Shown here: one piece after another, positions 18,852 through 28,434 of the stretch | Numbering within the stretch: position 1 is the first letter of the stretch | Layout of the letters: each line of letters begins with the position of its first letter | Assembly (NCBI GenBank): GCA_963727075.1 | Contig: CAVSET010000006.1 | Coordinates: 1,736,001 to 1,800,000 of the forward strand | Length of the DNA stretch: 64,000 bases | Origin: Bog-756 sp963727075 | Lineage (GTDB): Bacteria > Actinomycetota > Acidimicrobiia > Acidimicrobiales > RAAP-2 | Direction: 5' to 3' | Notes under the pieces: generated by a model | Seen by the model: only the letters and a program-made list of their open reading frames with translations | Told to the model about the DNA's origin: nothing | Database searches by the model: none | Translations under genes and position numbers: made by a program

Positions 18852-19613
18852 TCAGCGCTCCTGCTCGGTGGGCCGGATCAGGACCTCGTTGACGGCCACG
18901 TGCCGGGGGCGGGTGATGGTGAACAGGATGGACTCGGCGATGTCCTCCGAACGCATCATCTCGATCGGGCCGAGCGTCGCCCGCAGCCCGTCGATGATCT
19001 CGGGCCGGTTGTGGCTGGCGAGCTCGGTCATCACCGCCCCGGGCTCGACCACCGCCACCCGAAGGTGGCGCCGGGTCACCTCCTGGCGGAGCGACTCGGA
19101 GAAGGCCACGACGCCGAATTTGGTGGCGTTGTACACACCGCTCGCCAGCCGGGCCACGCGGCCGGCCACCGAGCTCACGTTGACCAGGTCGGCCACCCGG
19201 CGCGGTTCGCGGTCGGCCGCCCGCAGCAGATGCGGTAGCGCGGCATGGGTGGAGTAGAGCAGCCCGAGCAGGTTGAGCTCGACCATCCGACGCCACTCCT
19301 CGACGGGGGCGTCGACAATGGGGCCGAGCAGCATGACGCCGGCGTTGTTGATCAGGATGTCCAGGCGCCCGAACTCACGGACCGTGTCCTCGACCATGGC
19401 CCGGGCCGAGGACTGGTCGGTGACGTCCGCTTCGACGACCAGTGTCTTCGCCGAGCCGTCCATCCGCTCGACCAGCTGCTCGAGGCGGTCCCGGCGTCGG
19501 GCGGCGACAGCCACGCCGGCCCCCTCGGCGGCCAGCCGGAGGGCGGTGGCCTCTCCGATGCCACTGGAGGCCCCGGTCACCAGGGCCACCGTCCCGTCGA
19601 GTTGTCCAGCCAT
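18852..19613 (-). CDS. SDR family oxidoreductase
   Basis: 253 aa. TGASSGIGEAT near the N-terminus, NNAGVMLLG, NVSSVAGRV and YNATKFGVVAFSESLRQE give the complete Ser-Tyr-Lys set of classical SDRs. The C-terminal VAVNEVLIRPTEQ is common in serine/3-hydroxy acid dehydrogenase-like members. ATG at 19613 lies behind GGAGGACGACG. First gene of the leftward operon with two double-hotdog genes, so a hydroxyacyl or keto-acyl substrate is likely by association. Confidence 0.88.
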   Translation of the reverse strand: MAGQLDGTVALVTGASSGIGEATALRLAAEGAGVAVAARRRDRLEQLVERMDGSAKTLVVEADVTDQSSARAMVEDTVREFGRLDILINNAGVMLLGPIVDAPVEEWRRMVELNLLGLLYSTHAALPHLLRAADREPRRVADLVNVSSVAGRVARLASGVYNATKFGVVAFSESLRQEVTRRHLRVAVVEPGAVMTELASHNRPEIIDGLRATLGPIEMMRSEDIAESILFTITRPRHVAVNEVLIRPTEQER

Positions 19614-19866
19614 CGTCGTCCTCCGATCCGCATCGGTCGCACCGCTCGCCGGCGCCCGATGAGACGCTCCGCTCAACCGATGGGCACCGGCCCCGCACGC
19701 GTCAGTGGGCCCAGGCCGAGCCCGGATCAGACCATACGCCGGACCACGGCCTCGCCCGGCACCGGCGACTACCGGACCCGGCGGACGATCGACCGGTCCA
19801 CCTCGACCGCCTCGCCGGACGGACCGGAGTCGGTGCCGAAAGCGTTCCGCCGCCCGGCGGCGCGGC

Positions 19867-20148
19867 TCAGGCCGCCGACTGCCGCTGGTTCCGGCGAGAC
19901 GCCGTCCGGCGACGGCCGGAGGAATTGCGCCGGCGGCCCCGCTGGCGGGTGGAGGTGTCGAAGGGTCGTTGGGTCGAGATGGGGCTCTCGTGGATAGCAC
20001 ACCAATCGGTGCTGTTGTACCGCGACAGCCGCACCTGGCAGTTGGGCTCGATGCAGACCCGCCCGACGCCGAACACCTCCGGCGGGATGCTGCCCGTCAG
20101 GCCGTCGGCCAAGAACGACCCGTCCTCTCTCATACGCCGCTCCACCAT
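19867..20148 (-). CDS. Small protein with a possible Cys3-His zinc finger
   Basis: 93 aa. The middle reads RVCIEPNCQVRLSRYNSTDWCAIH, spacing Cys-x4-Cys-x12-Cys-x2-His, which recurs in actinobacterial small proteins. The C-terminal third is Arg/Gln/Ser-rich and disordered-looking, as in nucleic-acid-binding tails. ATG at 20148 follows AGGGGAAGGCGGC. It is divergent from the GH13 gene. DNA or RNA binding is a guess from charge and the finger. Confidence 0.65.
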   Translation of the reverse strand: MVERRMREDGSFLADGLTGSIPPEVFGVGRVCIEPNCQVRLSRYNSTDWCAIHESPISTQRPFDTSTRQRGRRRNSSGRRRTASRRNQRQSAA

Positions 20149-20311
20149 GCCGCCTTCCCCTCTCAGGATTGTTGTCAGTCCCAGTGCAGAATTCTCTCGG
20201 CAGATACCGGCCCGAACTGAAGGGATCCGACCTCGGAGCCCCACTTCCATGACCAGGCCGTTCTCCCTGGCCCCGGGGTGCGCCAGCCAGGCCGGTTGCT
20301 AACCTCAGGCC

Positions 20312-21973
20312 GTGCCAGCGAGGCGGACGCCCGAGGCGGGGACGGCGGCCGGCCCGTGGTGGGAGGGGGCCGTCTTCTACCAGATCTACCCCCGCTCGTT
20401 CGCCGACTCCGACGGGGACGGGGTGGGTGACCTCGGCGGCATTCTCGCCCACCTGGAGGACCTCGCCTGGCTCGGGGTCGACGCCCTGTGGCTCTCCCCC
20501 TTCTTCCCCTCCCCCATGGTCGACTTCGGCTACGACGTCTCGGACTACTGCGACGTCGACCCCCTGTTCGGCACGCTCGACGACTTCGACCGCCTGCTGG
20601 GGGAGGCCCATGCCCTCGGGCTGAAGGTGATCATCGACTGGGTCCCGAACCACACCTCCGATCGCCATCCCTGGTTCGTCGACGCCGTCTCGGGACGGGG
20701 CAGCCGGCACCGGAACTGGTACGTCTGGCGGGACGGCCCCGCCGACGGCGCCCCACCCGACAATTGGGTGGCGGCATTCGACCTGTCCGCCCCGGCTTGG
20801 ACCCTCGACGCCGGTTCGGGCCAGTGGTACCTCCATCTGTTCGACGCGGCCCAGCCGGATCTCAATTGGGACGAGCCGGCGGTCGTCCGGGCCATGCACC
20901 AGGTGCTTCGGTTCTGGCTCGATCGTGGGGTCGATGGTTTCCGGGCCGACGTGATCCACTGCATCGGCAAGGACCCGGCCCTCCCCGACGATCCCGCGCC
21001 GGTGGCCGGCATCCCTCACAGCGCCCTCAATGACCAGCCGGCCACCCATGGGCGCCTGCGGGCGATCCGCGCCCTGGTCGACGCCTATCCCGGGGACCGC
21101 GTGGTGGTCGGCGAGGTCTACCTGCTGTCGACCGAGGCGGTGGCCACCTACTACGGCGCCGGCGACGAGCTCCACCTGGCCTTCAACTTCCCGCCCCTCG
21201 TACGCCCGCTGGCAGTCCCGCCCCTGGTCGGAATGCATCGAAACGACCCTCAATGCCCTGGAGCCAGGTGGCGGGTGGCCCACCTGGGTGCTGTCCAACC
21301 ATGACAACCCGCGACATCGGTCCCGCTACGACCTCGGGGCGCAGCGATCGGGCGAGGACGCCGAGACCACCGCCAGACGAGGCGAGGCCCGGGCCCGGGC
21401 CGCGGCCGTGCTGCTGCTCACCCTCCGGGGGTCCCCTTTCCTCTTCCAGGGCGAGGAGCTCGGCGCTGCTCGACGCCCAGGTTCCCGCCGACCGGCGGGT
21501 CGACCCGGGCGGACGCGACGGATGCCGGGCGCCGATCCCCTGGGACGGTGGTCCGGACCACGGGTGGCCCACCGCCCCGGGATGCCGGCCGTGGCTGCCA
21601 TTCCCGCCGGAGCCGGACAGATGCAACTACGAACGGCAACGGCACGATCCATCGTCGGTGCTCCACTTGTACCGGCGCCTGATCGCGCTCCGCCGCGACA
21701 TCCCTGCCCTCCACCGCGGTGATCTCGAGCTCCTCGGACTACCCGACGGGCTGCTCGGATACCGCCGCACCGCAGCGGAATGGTGTCGCAGTGGTGGTGA
21801 TCAACTTCACTGACGCCGATGCCGCCGTGGATCGGTCAGCGCTGTTCCGATCGGAGTCACCGACCGAGCCTCAGCTGGTGGTCGCGGTGTCGAGCGACGG
21901 GGTCGGCGAGGGCCGGACCTTCGATGGCTCCCTCCGCCCCGACCAGGCGGTGGTGCTCACCCGGTCGCGGTGA
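20312..21973 (+). CDS. GH13 alpha-glucosidase-type enzyme, three frameshifts
   Basis: About 550 aa after joining four reading segments. FYQIYPRSFADSDGDGVGDL opens the barrel, GFRAD holds the nucleophile Asp, VVVGEVY the acid Glu, and LSNHDNPR the transition-state His-Asp, so the active site is whole. GRDGCRAPIPW is typical of oligo-1,6-glucosidase/alpha-glucosidase members. Shifts lie near 21200, 21465 and 21778, all +1, and each is repaired by removing one base. Likely cytosolic malto-oligosaccharide or sucrose cleavage. GTG at 20312 is the start. Confidence 0.8.
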
Positions 21974-21985
21974 CCGGGAGCAGAC

Positions 21986-22231
21986 CTACAACCAGGACTC
22001 GCGCCAGAAGTCGGCGGCGCCCTCGTCGCCGAGCGACATGGAGTGCACGTCGTCGTGACCACTACGTCTGATGCAGCACACCAGCGTCCCGATCCACGGT
22101 CCCCGATCGATGCAGTGGACGGCACCGCAACGCTGCCACTGTGGTTCGGGAGGCAGCATCAGATCGTCGAGATCGAAGTCGGCATCTGACCACTCGCTCG
22201 TCTTCTCGAGATGAAACGGGTCGATCGTCAA
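21986..22231 (-). CDS. Small hypothetical protein with paired cysteines
   Basis: 81 aa from a TTG at 22231, with AGGAACG upstream. An acidic N-terminus is followed by RCGAVHCIDRGPW and LVCCIRRSGHDD, which could chelate a metal. The C-terminus is WRESWL. No family recognised. It is convergent with the GH13 gene, 12 bp away. Confidence 0.45.
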   Translation of the reverse strand: MTIDPFHLEKTSEWSDADFDLDDLMLPPEPQWQRCGAVHCIDRGPWIGTLVCCIRRSGHDDVHSMSLGDEGAADFWRESWL

Positions 22232-22633
22232 AGTCGTTCCTGCCCCTTTTGTTCCGGATCCCTCTATGGGATGATCGGAGCAAGCGGCGGGAAGCTGTAG
22301 CGGGAAATTGGCGACTGGTCGATCCGCCGGGTCGTGGGTCGGGCCAACGACGACGGCGCCACGAAAATGTCATTCGAACGGTCAACACGTCCATCGGGGC
22401 CGGCTCCGCTCCGGGAATGCGGTGGCCGGTCCAATCCGACACCGGTCGGCCACCCGGCCGGGGCGGCCCAGTAGAGAGGGCCACCGGCCGGGTGGGGGCA
22501 TCACCTGATCTGTTCATAATTTCATCGACCTCAGGCTCAAGTCCTCAGCTCGAAGAGCAGGTGGAGAGGCAATTGTCCTTAGAGCTGGGATATGGGGATG
22601 TTCATTTTCGTTACGTCGGAGTAGCATGGGGTC
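22232..22633. other. Intergenic region upstream of the HTH gene
   Basis: No gene supported. The last 100 bp are AT-richer (TTCATAATTTCATC and TTTTCGTTACG) and probably hold the promoter of the HTH gene. No clear hairpin. Confidence 0.4.
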
Positions 22634-23635
22634 ATGAACGGTGAGCCGACCAAGGGCATCGAGGACATCGTGCGCCGCAACGTGGCCGCGTTGCGGTCCA
22701 AGGCCAACCTCACCCAGCAGGGCCTGGCCGACGAGATGCTGCTGCGCGGCATCGCCTGGACGCGGGAGACAGTGGCCCAGGTGGAGACGACCAACCGGAG
22801 GCTCGGGTTCACCGAGGCGATCGTGGTGGCGGCCTGCCTCGACGTCCCGGTGGCTCGTCTGACGACGACCGGCTCGCCGACGGTGGCGGTCGGCGAGAGC
22901 GAATGGACGGCGGCCTACCTCGGCGCGGCCATCGCCGGCACGGCCGGGGACATCTTCCCGCCCGAGAGCTACGCCTCTCCGGCGGCGAAGCGGCCCGAAC
23001 CACCCGAGGCGGTCGAACCTCCCGGTCGGGCCCTGGTGCCCGATGAGACCCCGGACCGGCGGCGGGGCGACCGCCGTGCCGCCGACTCCGGTGAGCCGGA
23101 GCCGCTCGGAAGGCGATCGACCGACAGTCCCGAGCCGGGCCCGCAGAAGACGGCGGAGCGCATCGAACGCCGACTGCGACTTCGGGTCACGGCCAGCGAC
23201 GTCGATGCCGCCGCCCAACAACTCTGGTCGCGCAGCCTCGAGAGCGAGCGCGAGCGGCGCGTCACCGATCGACACGCCCTCACCGGTGGCTCGCTCCAGA
23301 CGATCCGAGGCCACGTCTCGCGCGATCTGGACCGGGAGATCGCCTACGAGATGGAGCGCAATCCGAGCTCGTCCGGAGCCGCTACGGCTCAGCGCGGTGA
23401 GATGAGCCCGGAAGAGGCGACCTGGGAAGCCACCCGCCTCAACATCCTGCTGGCCAACAAGGGCTACAGCGACAGCGACGTCACCCGCTGGTGGAATTTC
23501 ACCCGACATCGCGAGCTCGGCGACAAGACCATCGCCGAGGCATGGAAGGCCGGGGAGTATGCGGCGGCCAGCCGGTTGGTCGAGTCGCTCCCCGACAAGC
23601 ACGGATCGGCTGGCGGCTACCACCTCGACGAGTAG
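22634..23635 (+). CDS. Helix-turn-helix regulator with long unknown C-terminal region
   Basis: 333 aa. Residues about 10-65 form an Xre-type HTH (VRRNVAALRSKANLTQQGLADEM ... WTRETVAQVET). A Pro/Arg-rich linker spans about 110-170. The region from about 175 (KTAERIERRLRLRVTASDVDAAAQQLWSRS) is helical and ends with GYSDSDVTRWWNFTRHRELGDKTIAEAWKAGEY. I do not recognise the C-terminal part. The linker may be unstructured. Target genes are unknown, and autoregulation is possible. Confidence 0.7.
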   Translation: MNGEPTKGIEDIVRRNVAALRSKANLTQQGLADEMLLRGIAWTRETVAQVETTNRRLGFTEAIVVAACLDVPVARLTTTGSPTVAVGESEWTAAYLGAAIAGTAGDIFPPESYASPAAKRPEPPEAVEPPGRALVPDETPDRRRGDRRAADSGEPEPLGRRSTDSPEPGPQKTAERIERRLRLRVTASDVDAAAQQLWSRSLESERERRVTDRHALTGGSLQTIRGHVSRDLDREIAYEMERNPSSSGAATAQRGEMSPEEATWEATRLNILLANKGYSDSDVTRWWNFTRHRELGDKTIAEAWKAGEYAAASRLVESLPDKHGSAGGYHLDE

Positions 23636-23828
23636 CCGGTCACCGCGTCGGGACCCCGTCGGCGGTGACGTCGTCCATCGTGGCCCGCGACACGTCGCTC
23701 GGTCTCACTCGTATCGAGCCGCTCGTGACCCGGGCAACGTCCCGGTCGGTGCCCACGACCCGTCCTCGTACGCTCAGCGGGTGGCCCGAAGGACGATGTA
23801 CCGCACCACAAACGCCTGACCAGGCAGC

Positions 23829-25078
23829 TCACCCCGCGCTTGGAGCTGCAACCCCTCCCGCCGCCTGGGGTGAGGGCGCCGGGTCCGGCGTCACCACTCG
23901 GGCGGCCCGCCACACGGTGAGCTCCGTCGCCGCCCAGACGACCAGCAGGGCGAACGTCCAGAGGGGCAACAGCGCATCGAGCGCATCCCGGGCGGCCCCC
24001 GAGAACCACCAGTACGGGCCGGCGACGGTGAGCCCGACCAGGCCCCAGAGCATCAGACGGACGGACGGGGGCACCACCCGCCCCGGTCCGGCGAGCAGCA
24101 GCGGGGGGATCAGCAACACCCATACCCAGTGGTGGCTCCACGAGATGGGGCTCACCAGCAACCCGGCCAGAGCCATGGCGATCACCGCGAAGGCCTGCCG
24201 GTCGGTGTGGGTGCACCTCCACGCGATCACGGCCCCGGCGGCCACGGTCAACGCCGCCACCAGCAGCCACTACCGCGGTCAACCCAGAAGCTGGGAACGG
24301 GGGTCGGTGCAGCACCGCGTTCCACGACTGGTTGCTCGGGTCGGTGACCTTCCCGACCCGGGAGGTGTGGACGACATCGTGCCGCCAGAAGACCCGTCGA
24401 CTCGGCCGGCCAGAGCAACCACGCCATCGCCGTCCAGACCGCGAATGATACGAGAGCGCGCATCGTCGACGCCCAGTCACGTCGGGCGACGAGCACGACC
24501 AGGAAGATGAGCGGGGTGAGCTTGATCGCCGAGGCGATGCCGATGACGACACCCTGGAACGGAGCGGGTATGGCCAACAGGTCGACCACCACCAGGAACA
24601 TGAGGACGAACTCGATCTGACCGTAGTCGAGCCCGCTCCTCGCCGGCTCGAGCAGCAGGACGGCGATACAGGTCCAGGCGAATGACGCGCACCACAGGCG
24701 CGGACCGGCTTCGACGTCCCGGTCCCGGAGCATGATGACCACCGAGGCGGTGGCGGCGGCGATGCTGACCGCCCACAACAGCCACTGGGTCAGCGCGAAG
24801 GATCCCCACGTGAGCGCGGACAGGGCCACCAGCGCGAACGGCGGGTAGGTGAAGTCCAGCCGGCTGGCCGTATAGGAGCCGTCATAGGGGTTGAGGCCGT
24901 GCTGCCAGGCCTGGACCGAGTCCCGGTACACCTTGAGGTCCAGGCCGTACCGGCGGCCCCAGATGATGAGGTAGGCGACGATGGCGACGCCGGCCACCGT
25001 CGCTACGACGTAGGGCAGTGGACCGGGAAGACGCCATCGGACCTGCCGCCTCGAGGGGGCGATCACTGCGCCGGCCAC
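23829..25078 (-). CDS. GT87-family polyprenol-phosphomannose mannosyltransferase, two frameshifts
   Basis: About 416 aa when three segments are joined, with about 9-10 transmembrane helices. GLDLKVYRDSVQAWQHGLNPYD and DFTYPPFALVAL are the first periplasmic-loop motifs of DUF2029/GT87 enzymes. ARSGLDYGQIEFVLM and TSRVGKVTDPSNQSW follow. These enzymes add mannose to cell-wall lipoglycans in actinobacteria. Shifts near 24399 and 24272 are both +1 in the reading direction. The GTG at 25078 is the likely start. Confidence 0.75.
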
Positions 25079-25212
25079 CGTCCCACCGTACCCGCGGCGG
25101 GTCGTCTGTCCCAGCTCCGAAGATCGAACCAGCCACCGCCGGCGAGTCCGACATCACCGGTTTCCGTACCTCCCCCGCCGTGACCAGGGGTTCGCGCCTA
25201 CCATCAGGCCCC

Positions 25213-25692
25213 ATGTCGATGGGATGCCCACTGCTCGACCGGATGACCCACCGGAGCTTCGACGACGACGGCATCCACATCGTAGAGCTCGAGATCACCG
25301 ACGAGATGTGCGGCCCGGGCGGTGCCGTCCACGGCGGGCTGGTGGCCAGCCTGGTCGACCGGGCGGGCGCCTACGCCGTGGCCCGGGACAGCCAGCGTCC
25401 GGTGGCGACCTCGAACGTGGCCCTGTCCTACCTCGCCTCGGCCAACGCCGGACCCCTGCGGGCGGCGGCCACCACACTTCGCATCGGTCGACGGCAGGGC
25501 GTCGCCGAGGTGAAGGTCTACGACACCGGGCGCCAGGACCGCCTGGTGGCCACGGCCGTCATCACGTTGAGCTACCTTTCCGGACGACTCTCCCCAACCT
25601 CGGGTCGGTGGCGGACGCGCCGGGGCGACACCGGACCCGACGCCGGTCTGACACGCCGTTCGGCCCTGCCGGCGGGCCGGGGATCGACGTAG
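25213..25692 (+). CDS. PaaI-type hotdog thioesterase
   Basis: 159 aa. CGPGGAVHGGLVASLVDRAGAYAV is the characteristic hotdog helix with Asp/His site, preceded by VELEITDEM and followed by NVALSYLASANAGPLRAAA. It should hydrolyse an aryl- or acyl-CoA thioester. The last 35 residues (TRRGDTGPDAGLTRRSALPAG) are low-complexity and may be a read-through past a damaged stop. ATG at 25213. Divergent from the GT87 gene. Confidence 0.8.
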   Translation: MSMGCPLLDRMTHRSFDDDGIHIVELEITDEMCGPGGAVHGGLVASLVDRAGAYAVARDSQRPVATSNVALSYLASANAGPLRAAATTLRIGRRQGVAEVKVYDTGRQDRLVATAVITLSYLSGRLSPTSGRWRTRRGDTGPDAGLTRRSALPAGRGST

Positions 25693-25719
25693 ACCTCAAG
25701 GTCAGTAGCGTCGGTCTCC

Positions 25720-26424
25720 ATGGAGCCGATGCCCGAAGACTGGAGCCGCGCGGTCGCCGTCGTGGCCCACCCCGACGACCTCGAGTACGGGGCGGCCAGT
25801 GCCGTCGCCCGGTGGACCGATCAGGGGAAGCAGGTCACCTACGTGCTCGTCACGCGGGGTGAGGCCGGCATCGACGGGATGGATCCCGCCGTCGCCGGCC
25901 CTTTCCGCGAGGAGGAGGAACGGCGAGGCGCCGCCCTGGTCGGCGCCGGGCCCGTCGAGTTCCTGGGCCATGTCGACGGGGTGGTCGAGCCGGGCCTGGC
26001 CCTCCGACGCGACATCGCCGGCGCGTTGCGCCGGCACCGCCCCGACATCGTGGTGACCATGAACTTCGACCTGACCTGGGGCGACGGAGGTGGAGTCAAC
26101 CACTCGGACCATCGCGCCACCGGCATCACCGTCCTCGACGCCTGCCGTGATGCCGCCAATCGGTGGGTGTTCACCGAACTGGGTGAGGCATGGACAGGGA
26201 CCAAGTACGTCTACGTCGCCGGCGCAGGCGATCCGACCCACTTCGTCGACGTGGCCGACTGGATCGACCGGGGCGTGGCCTCGTTGCGCGCCCATCGAGC
26301 CTACCTCGACGGACTGGGGCGCGACTTCGACCCCGACGAGTTCATCCGATCGATGGCGGGCTACGCCGGGATGGTGGCCGGCTGCGAGTTCGCCGTCACT
26401 TTCCAGCGCTACGCCGTGGGCTGA
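25720..26424 (+). CDS. PIG-L/LmbE-family deacetylase
   Basis: 234 aa. AHPDDLEYGAAS is the zinc-binding motif, and NHSDHRATG carries the third His ligand. The family includes GlcNAc-inositol deacetylase of mycothiol synthesis (MshB) and its paralogue Mca. Without context such as the rest of the pathway, the substrate (N-acetyl sugar amide) is open. ATG at 25720 or 25729, with GGAGCC before the second. A second, frameshifted PIG-L gene occurs at 31.9 kb. Confidence 0.85.
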   Translation: MEPMPEDWSRAVAVVAHPDDLEYGAASAVARWTDQGKQVTYVLVTRGEAGIDGMDPAVAGPFREEEERRGAALVGAGPVEFLGHVDGVVEPGLALRRDIAGALRRHRPDIVVTMNFDLTWGDGGGVNHSDHRATGITVLDACRDAANRWVFTELGEAWTGTKYVYVAGAGDPTHFVDVADWIDRGVASLRAHRAYLDGLGRDFDPDEFIRSMAGYAGMVAGCEFAVTFQRYAVG

Positions 26425-26482
26425 TCGACGGGACCGGGCCCGCTCGGGCGAACGACCCGTGCTGCCGTGTCCGGCCTCGGTC

Positions 26483-26734
26483 CTACTGCCCTTCCTCGGG
26501 GATCTCGTCCCACCATTGGCACCACCATTCCGCCCCGACCAGGATCCTCAGCTTCGGGTGCCAGCAATAGGAGAGGTCCTTGTAGGGCTCGAGGTAGTAG
26601 CGACAGTTCTCGCACTTCTCCTTCCCTGAAGGCTTGCCCTTGAGGACGGCGTTGTCGGCGAGATGACGCAACTCGATGGCCAGTCGTTCGTCGATCTCCT
26701 TGGGCTCGGGCTCGGGGATCACGTAGTCGGACAT
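26483..26734 (-). CDS. Small four-cysteine protein, HiPIP-like spacing
   Basis: 83 aa. After an acidic N-terminal helix come KCENCRYYLEPYKDLSYCWHPKL and GAEWWCQWWDE. The pattern C-x2-C, then C-WHP, then WWC-x-WW resembles small iron-sulfur subunits of the HiPIP or benzylsuccinate-synthase small-subunit type. Four Cys and several Trp could build one cluster. Soluble, no signal peptide. Partner not evident nearby. Confidence 0.6.
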   Translation of the reverse strand: MSDYVIPEPEPKEIDERLAIELRHLADNAVLKGKPSGKEKCENCRYYLEPYKDLSYCWHPKLRILVGAEWWCQWWDEIPEEGQ

Positions 26735-26786
26735 GGCGAGACCCTATTCGTCGGTCTGAAAGTGCGGCGAATCGCCGTCCCCAGGC

Positions 26787-27668
26787 TCACCGGATGAGGA
26801 TGGCGCCGAGAAAACCCACCGGGACGAGCAACCAGCCCCATCGGACCGCCACCATGACCACCCCCGACCGGTAGCCGTAGAGCACCGCCTGTTGCGGAGG
26901 GTTGAACGCCGGCGGGCCGAGGGCCGAGAGGACGGCGATCACAGCCACCTCCGAGGAGTTGGTGACGATGGCGATGGCCAGCAGGTAGGCGACCCGGACG
27001 GCGGTGAGGAGCGCCCACCGCCCATAGTCGGAGACGGCCCGGTCGACCGAAGCGTTGTGAGGATGGAGCACCGAGCCCGTGTAGAGCGCGGCGCCGACGA
27101 ACGCCAGTACGGGACCGGCGACCACCAGGACCCAGTGCGAGGCCGACGGAGCCGGGCCGCTCACGTGGAGGACCAGGCCGAGGGCCACGGCCAGCACCAT
27201 CGACTGGTCGACCCAGCTGGTCGAACGCCGCTGGGGATGCGGAGCGTCCCGCCGCATCAGGTGGATGCACACCGCGTTCGGAGCGGCGTAGACCGCGTTG
27301 GTCAACGCGGCCAGGGCGCTGGCCGTCGGGCCCATCAGGCCCCCGGCGACGGGGAGGACCCAGAACGTCCCGTTGGGAAAGGCGGCCCACCCCTCGAGCT
27401 CGGCCAACCCGGGGCTGTGCCGGCCGCGTACGAGGTTCGACACGATGAGGAGGAGCATTCCCACACCGGCGATGACGATCGGAGCCACGATCTGCCTCGG
27501 AGCGGTCAGCCGCCAGGCCGAGAACAGTCCGAGCAGCGCGGCGGTGGCGACCAGCTGGATGCGGAGGTACACCGGCCAGCCTCGCCGGAGCCTGGTGCCG
27601 CCGCGGTGGGCCACCAGACCCATGACCGCGCCGACGACGTAGGCACCGAAAGTGACGGCCAGGTTCAA
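26787..27668 (-). CDS. Multi-pass membrane protein, AEC-carrier-like
   Basis: 293 aa with about ten hydrophobic segments, separated near the middle by a loop (CIHLMRRDAPHPQRRS). The C-terminal ALGPPAFNPPQQAVLYGY resembles the PxN-type crossover of auxin-efflux-carrier (AEC/BART) transporters. If so, it moves organic anions across the membrane. Similarity is weak, so substrate and direction are open. TTG at 27668 is the frame's likely start, with no obvious ribosome site. Confidence 0.5.
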   Translation of the reverse strand: MNLAVTFGAYVVGAVMGLVAHRGGTRLRRGWPVYLRIQLVATAALLGLFSAWRLTAPRQIVAPIVIAGVGMLLLIVSNLVRGRHSPGLAELEGWAAFPNGTFWVLPVAGGLMGPTASALAALTNAVYAAPNAVCIHLMRRDAPHPQRRSTSWVDQSMVLAVALGLVLHVSGPAPSASHWVLVVAGPVLAFVGAALYTGSVLHPHNASVDRAVSDYGRWALLTAVRVAYLLAIAIVTNSSEVAVIAVLSALGPPAFNPPQQAVLYGYRSGVVMVAVRWGWLLVPVGFLGAILIR

Positions 27669-27741
27669 GGGGGCGACAGTATCCCGGCTGACGATCGGGG
27701 CGATGCGCCCTTGGGGTCGCTATCGGCGGCGGCTCGATGGG

Positions 27742-28431
27742 TCAGGGCACCGAGTCGTAGCCCCACCCTGGCTCGATGCGGTAGCTGATGGTCAGGGCGG
27801 CGGCGACGCCGGGCACCTCCTCCCACCGACGGCCGACCGGCCCGGCCACCGTGTCCCCACCCTCCCCGTCACGGCCGAGGGCGTCGTGGTCCGTGAACCC
27901 CTGTTCCCACAGATGGGACCACCGCGGACCGGCCCCGAGCGGGGTCTCGCCGTCGAACCACGCGGACGCCAGCGTGTTGGCGGCGAACACCGACACATCC
28001 GGGTCCTTCGCCTCCTCGGCCACGACCGACATGGCGTCGATCTCCCCGGGGCTGGCCATCCGCATGTCGAGCAGGACCAGTCGGCGCACGCCGGAGGAGA
28101 GGTAGAAGTCGGGGCGGTCGCAGGTGTATCCGGCCAGCCCGACACCGAGGTCGCTGTCGACCACGACTCGCTCCGGGCTGTCCGCCAGCAGGTACCGGTC
28201 GAGCACCGAGGCATGGAAAGGATGCTCCATGTATCGCCGGTAGTCCGCCGCCGATCGGTAGGCGTGCTCCCACACCAGCTGGACCGGCACGTCGGTGACG
28301 TTCGCACCGGTGGCCGAGTGCAGGACTTCGGGGAGGTACCGGGACGCGTCGCGGAAGGCCGAGCGCAGCCGGGCACGGGCCGCCTCCGGGGCGTGCGGAT
28401 CGAAGCGGTAGGTCTCGAACCGGCGCAGCAC
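27742..28431 (-). CDS. Dabb-domain protein
   Basis: 229 aa. Residues about 45-85 (VQLVWEHAYRSAADYRRYMEHPFHASVLDRYLL) match the stress-response A/B barrel (Dabb) half-domain, a dimeric alpha-beta barrel. The second half also looks like an alpha-beta barrel (VRRLVLLDMRMASPGEI) with late WEQGFTDHDAL. Such barrels bind small aromatic or lipid ligands. It begins 3 bp after the end of the next gene upstream, so the two are cotranscribed. Confidence 0.7.
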   Translation of the reverse strand: MLRRFETYRFDPHAPEAARARLRSAFRDASRYLPEVLHSATGANVTDVPVQLVWEHAYRSAADYRRYMEHPFHASVLDRYLLADSPERVVVDSDLGVGLAGYTCDRPDFYLSSGVRRLVLLDMRMASPGEIDAMSVVAEEAKDPDVSVFAANTLASAWFDGETPLGAGPRWSHLWEQGFTDHDALGRDGEGGDTVAGPVGRRWEEVPGVAAALTISYRIEPGWGYDSVP

Positions 28432-28434
28432 GGG

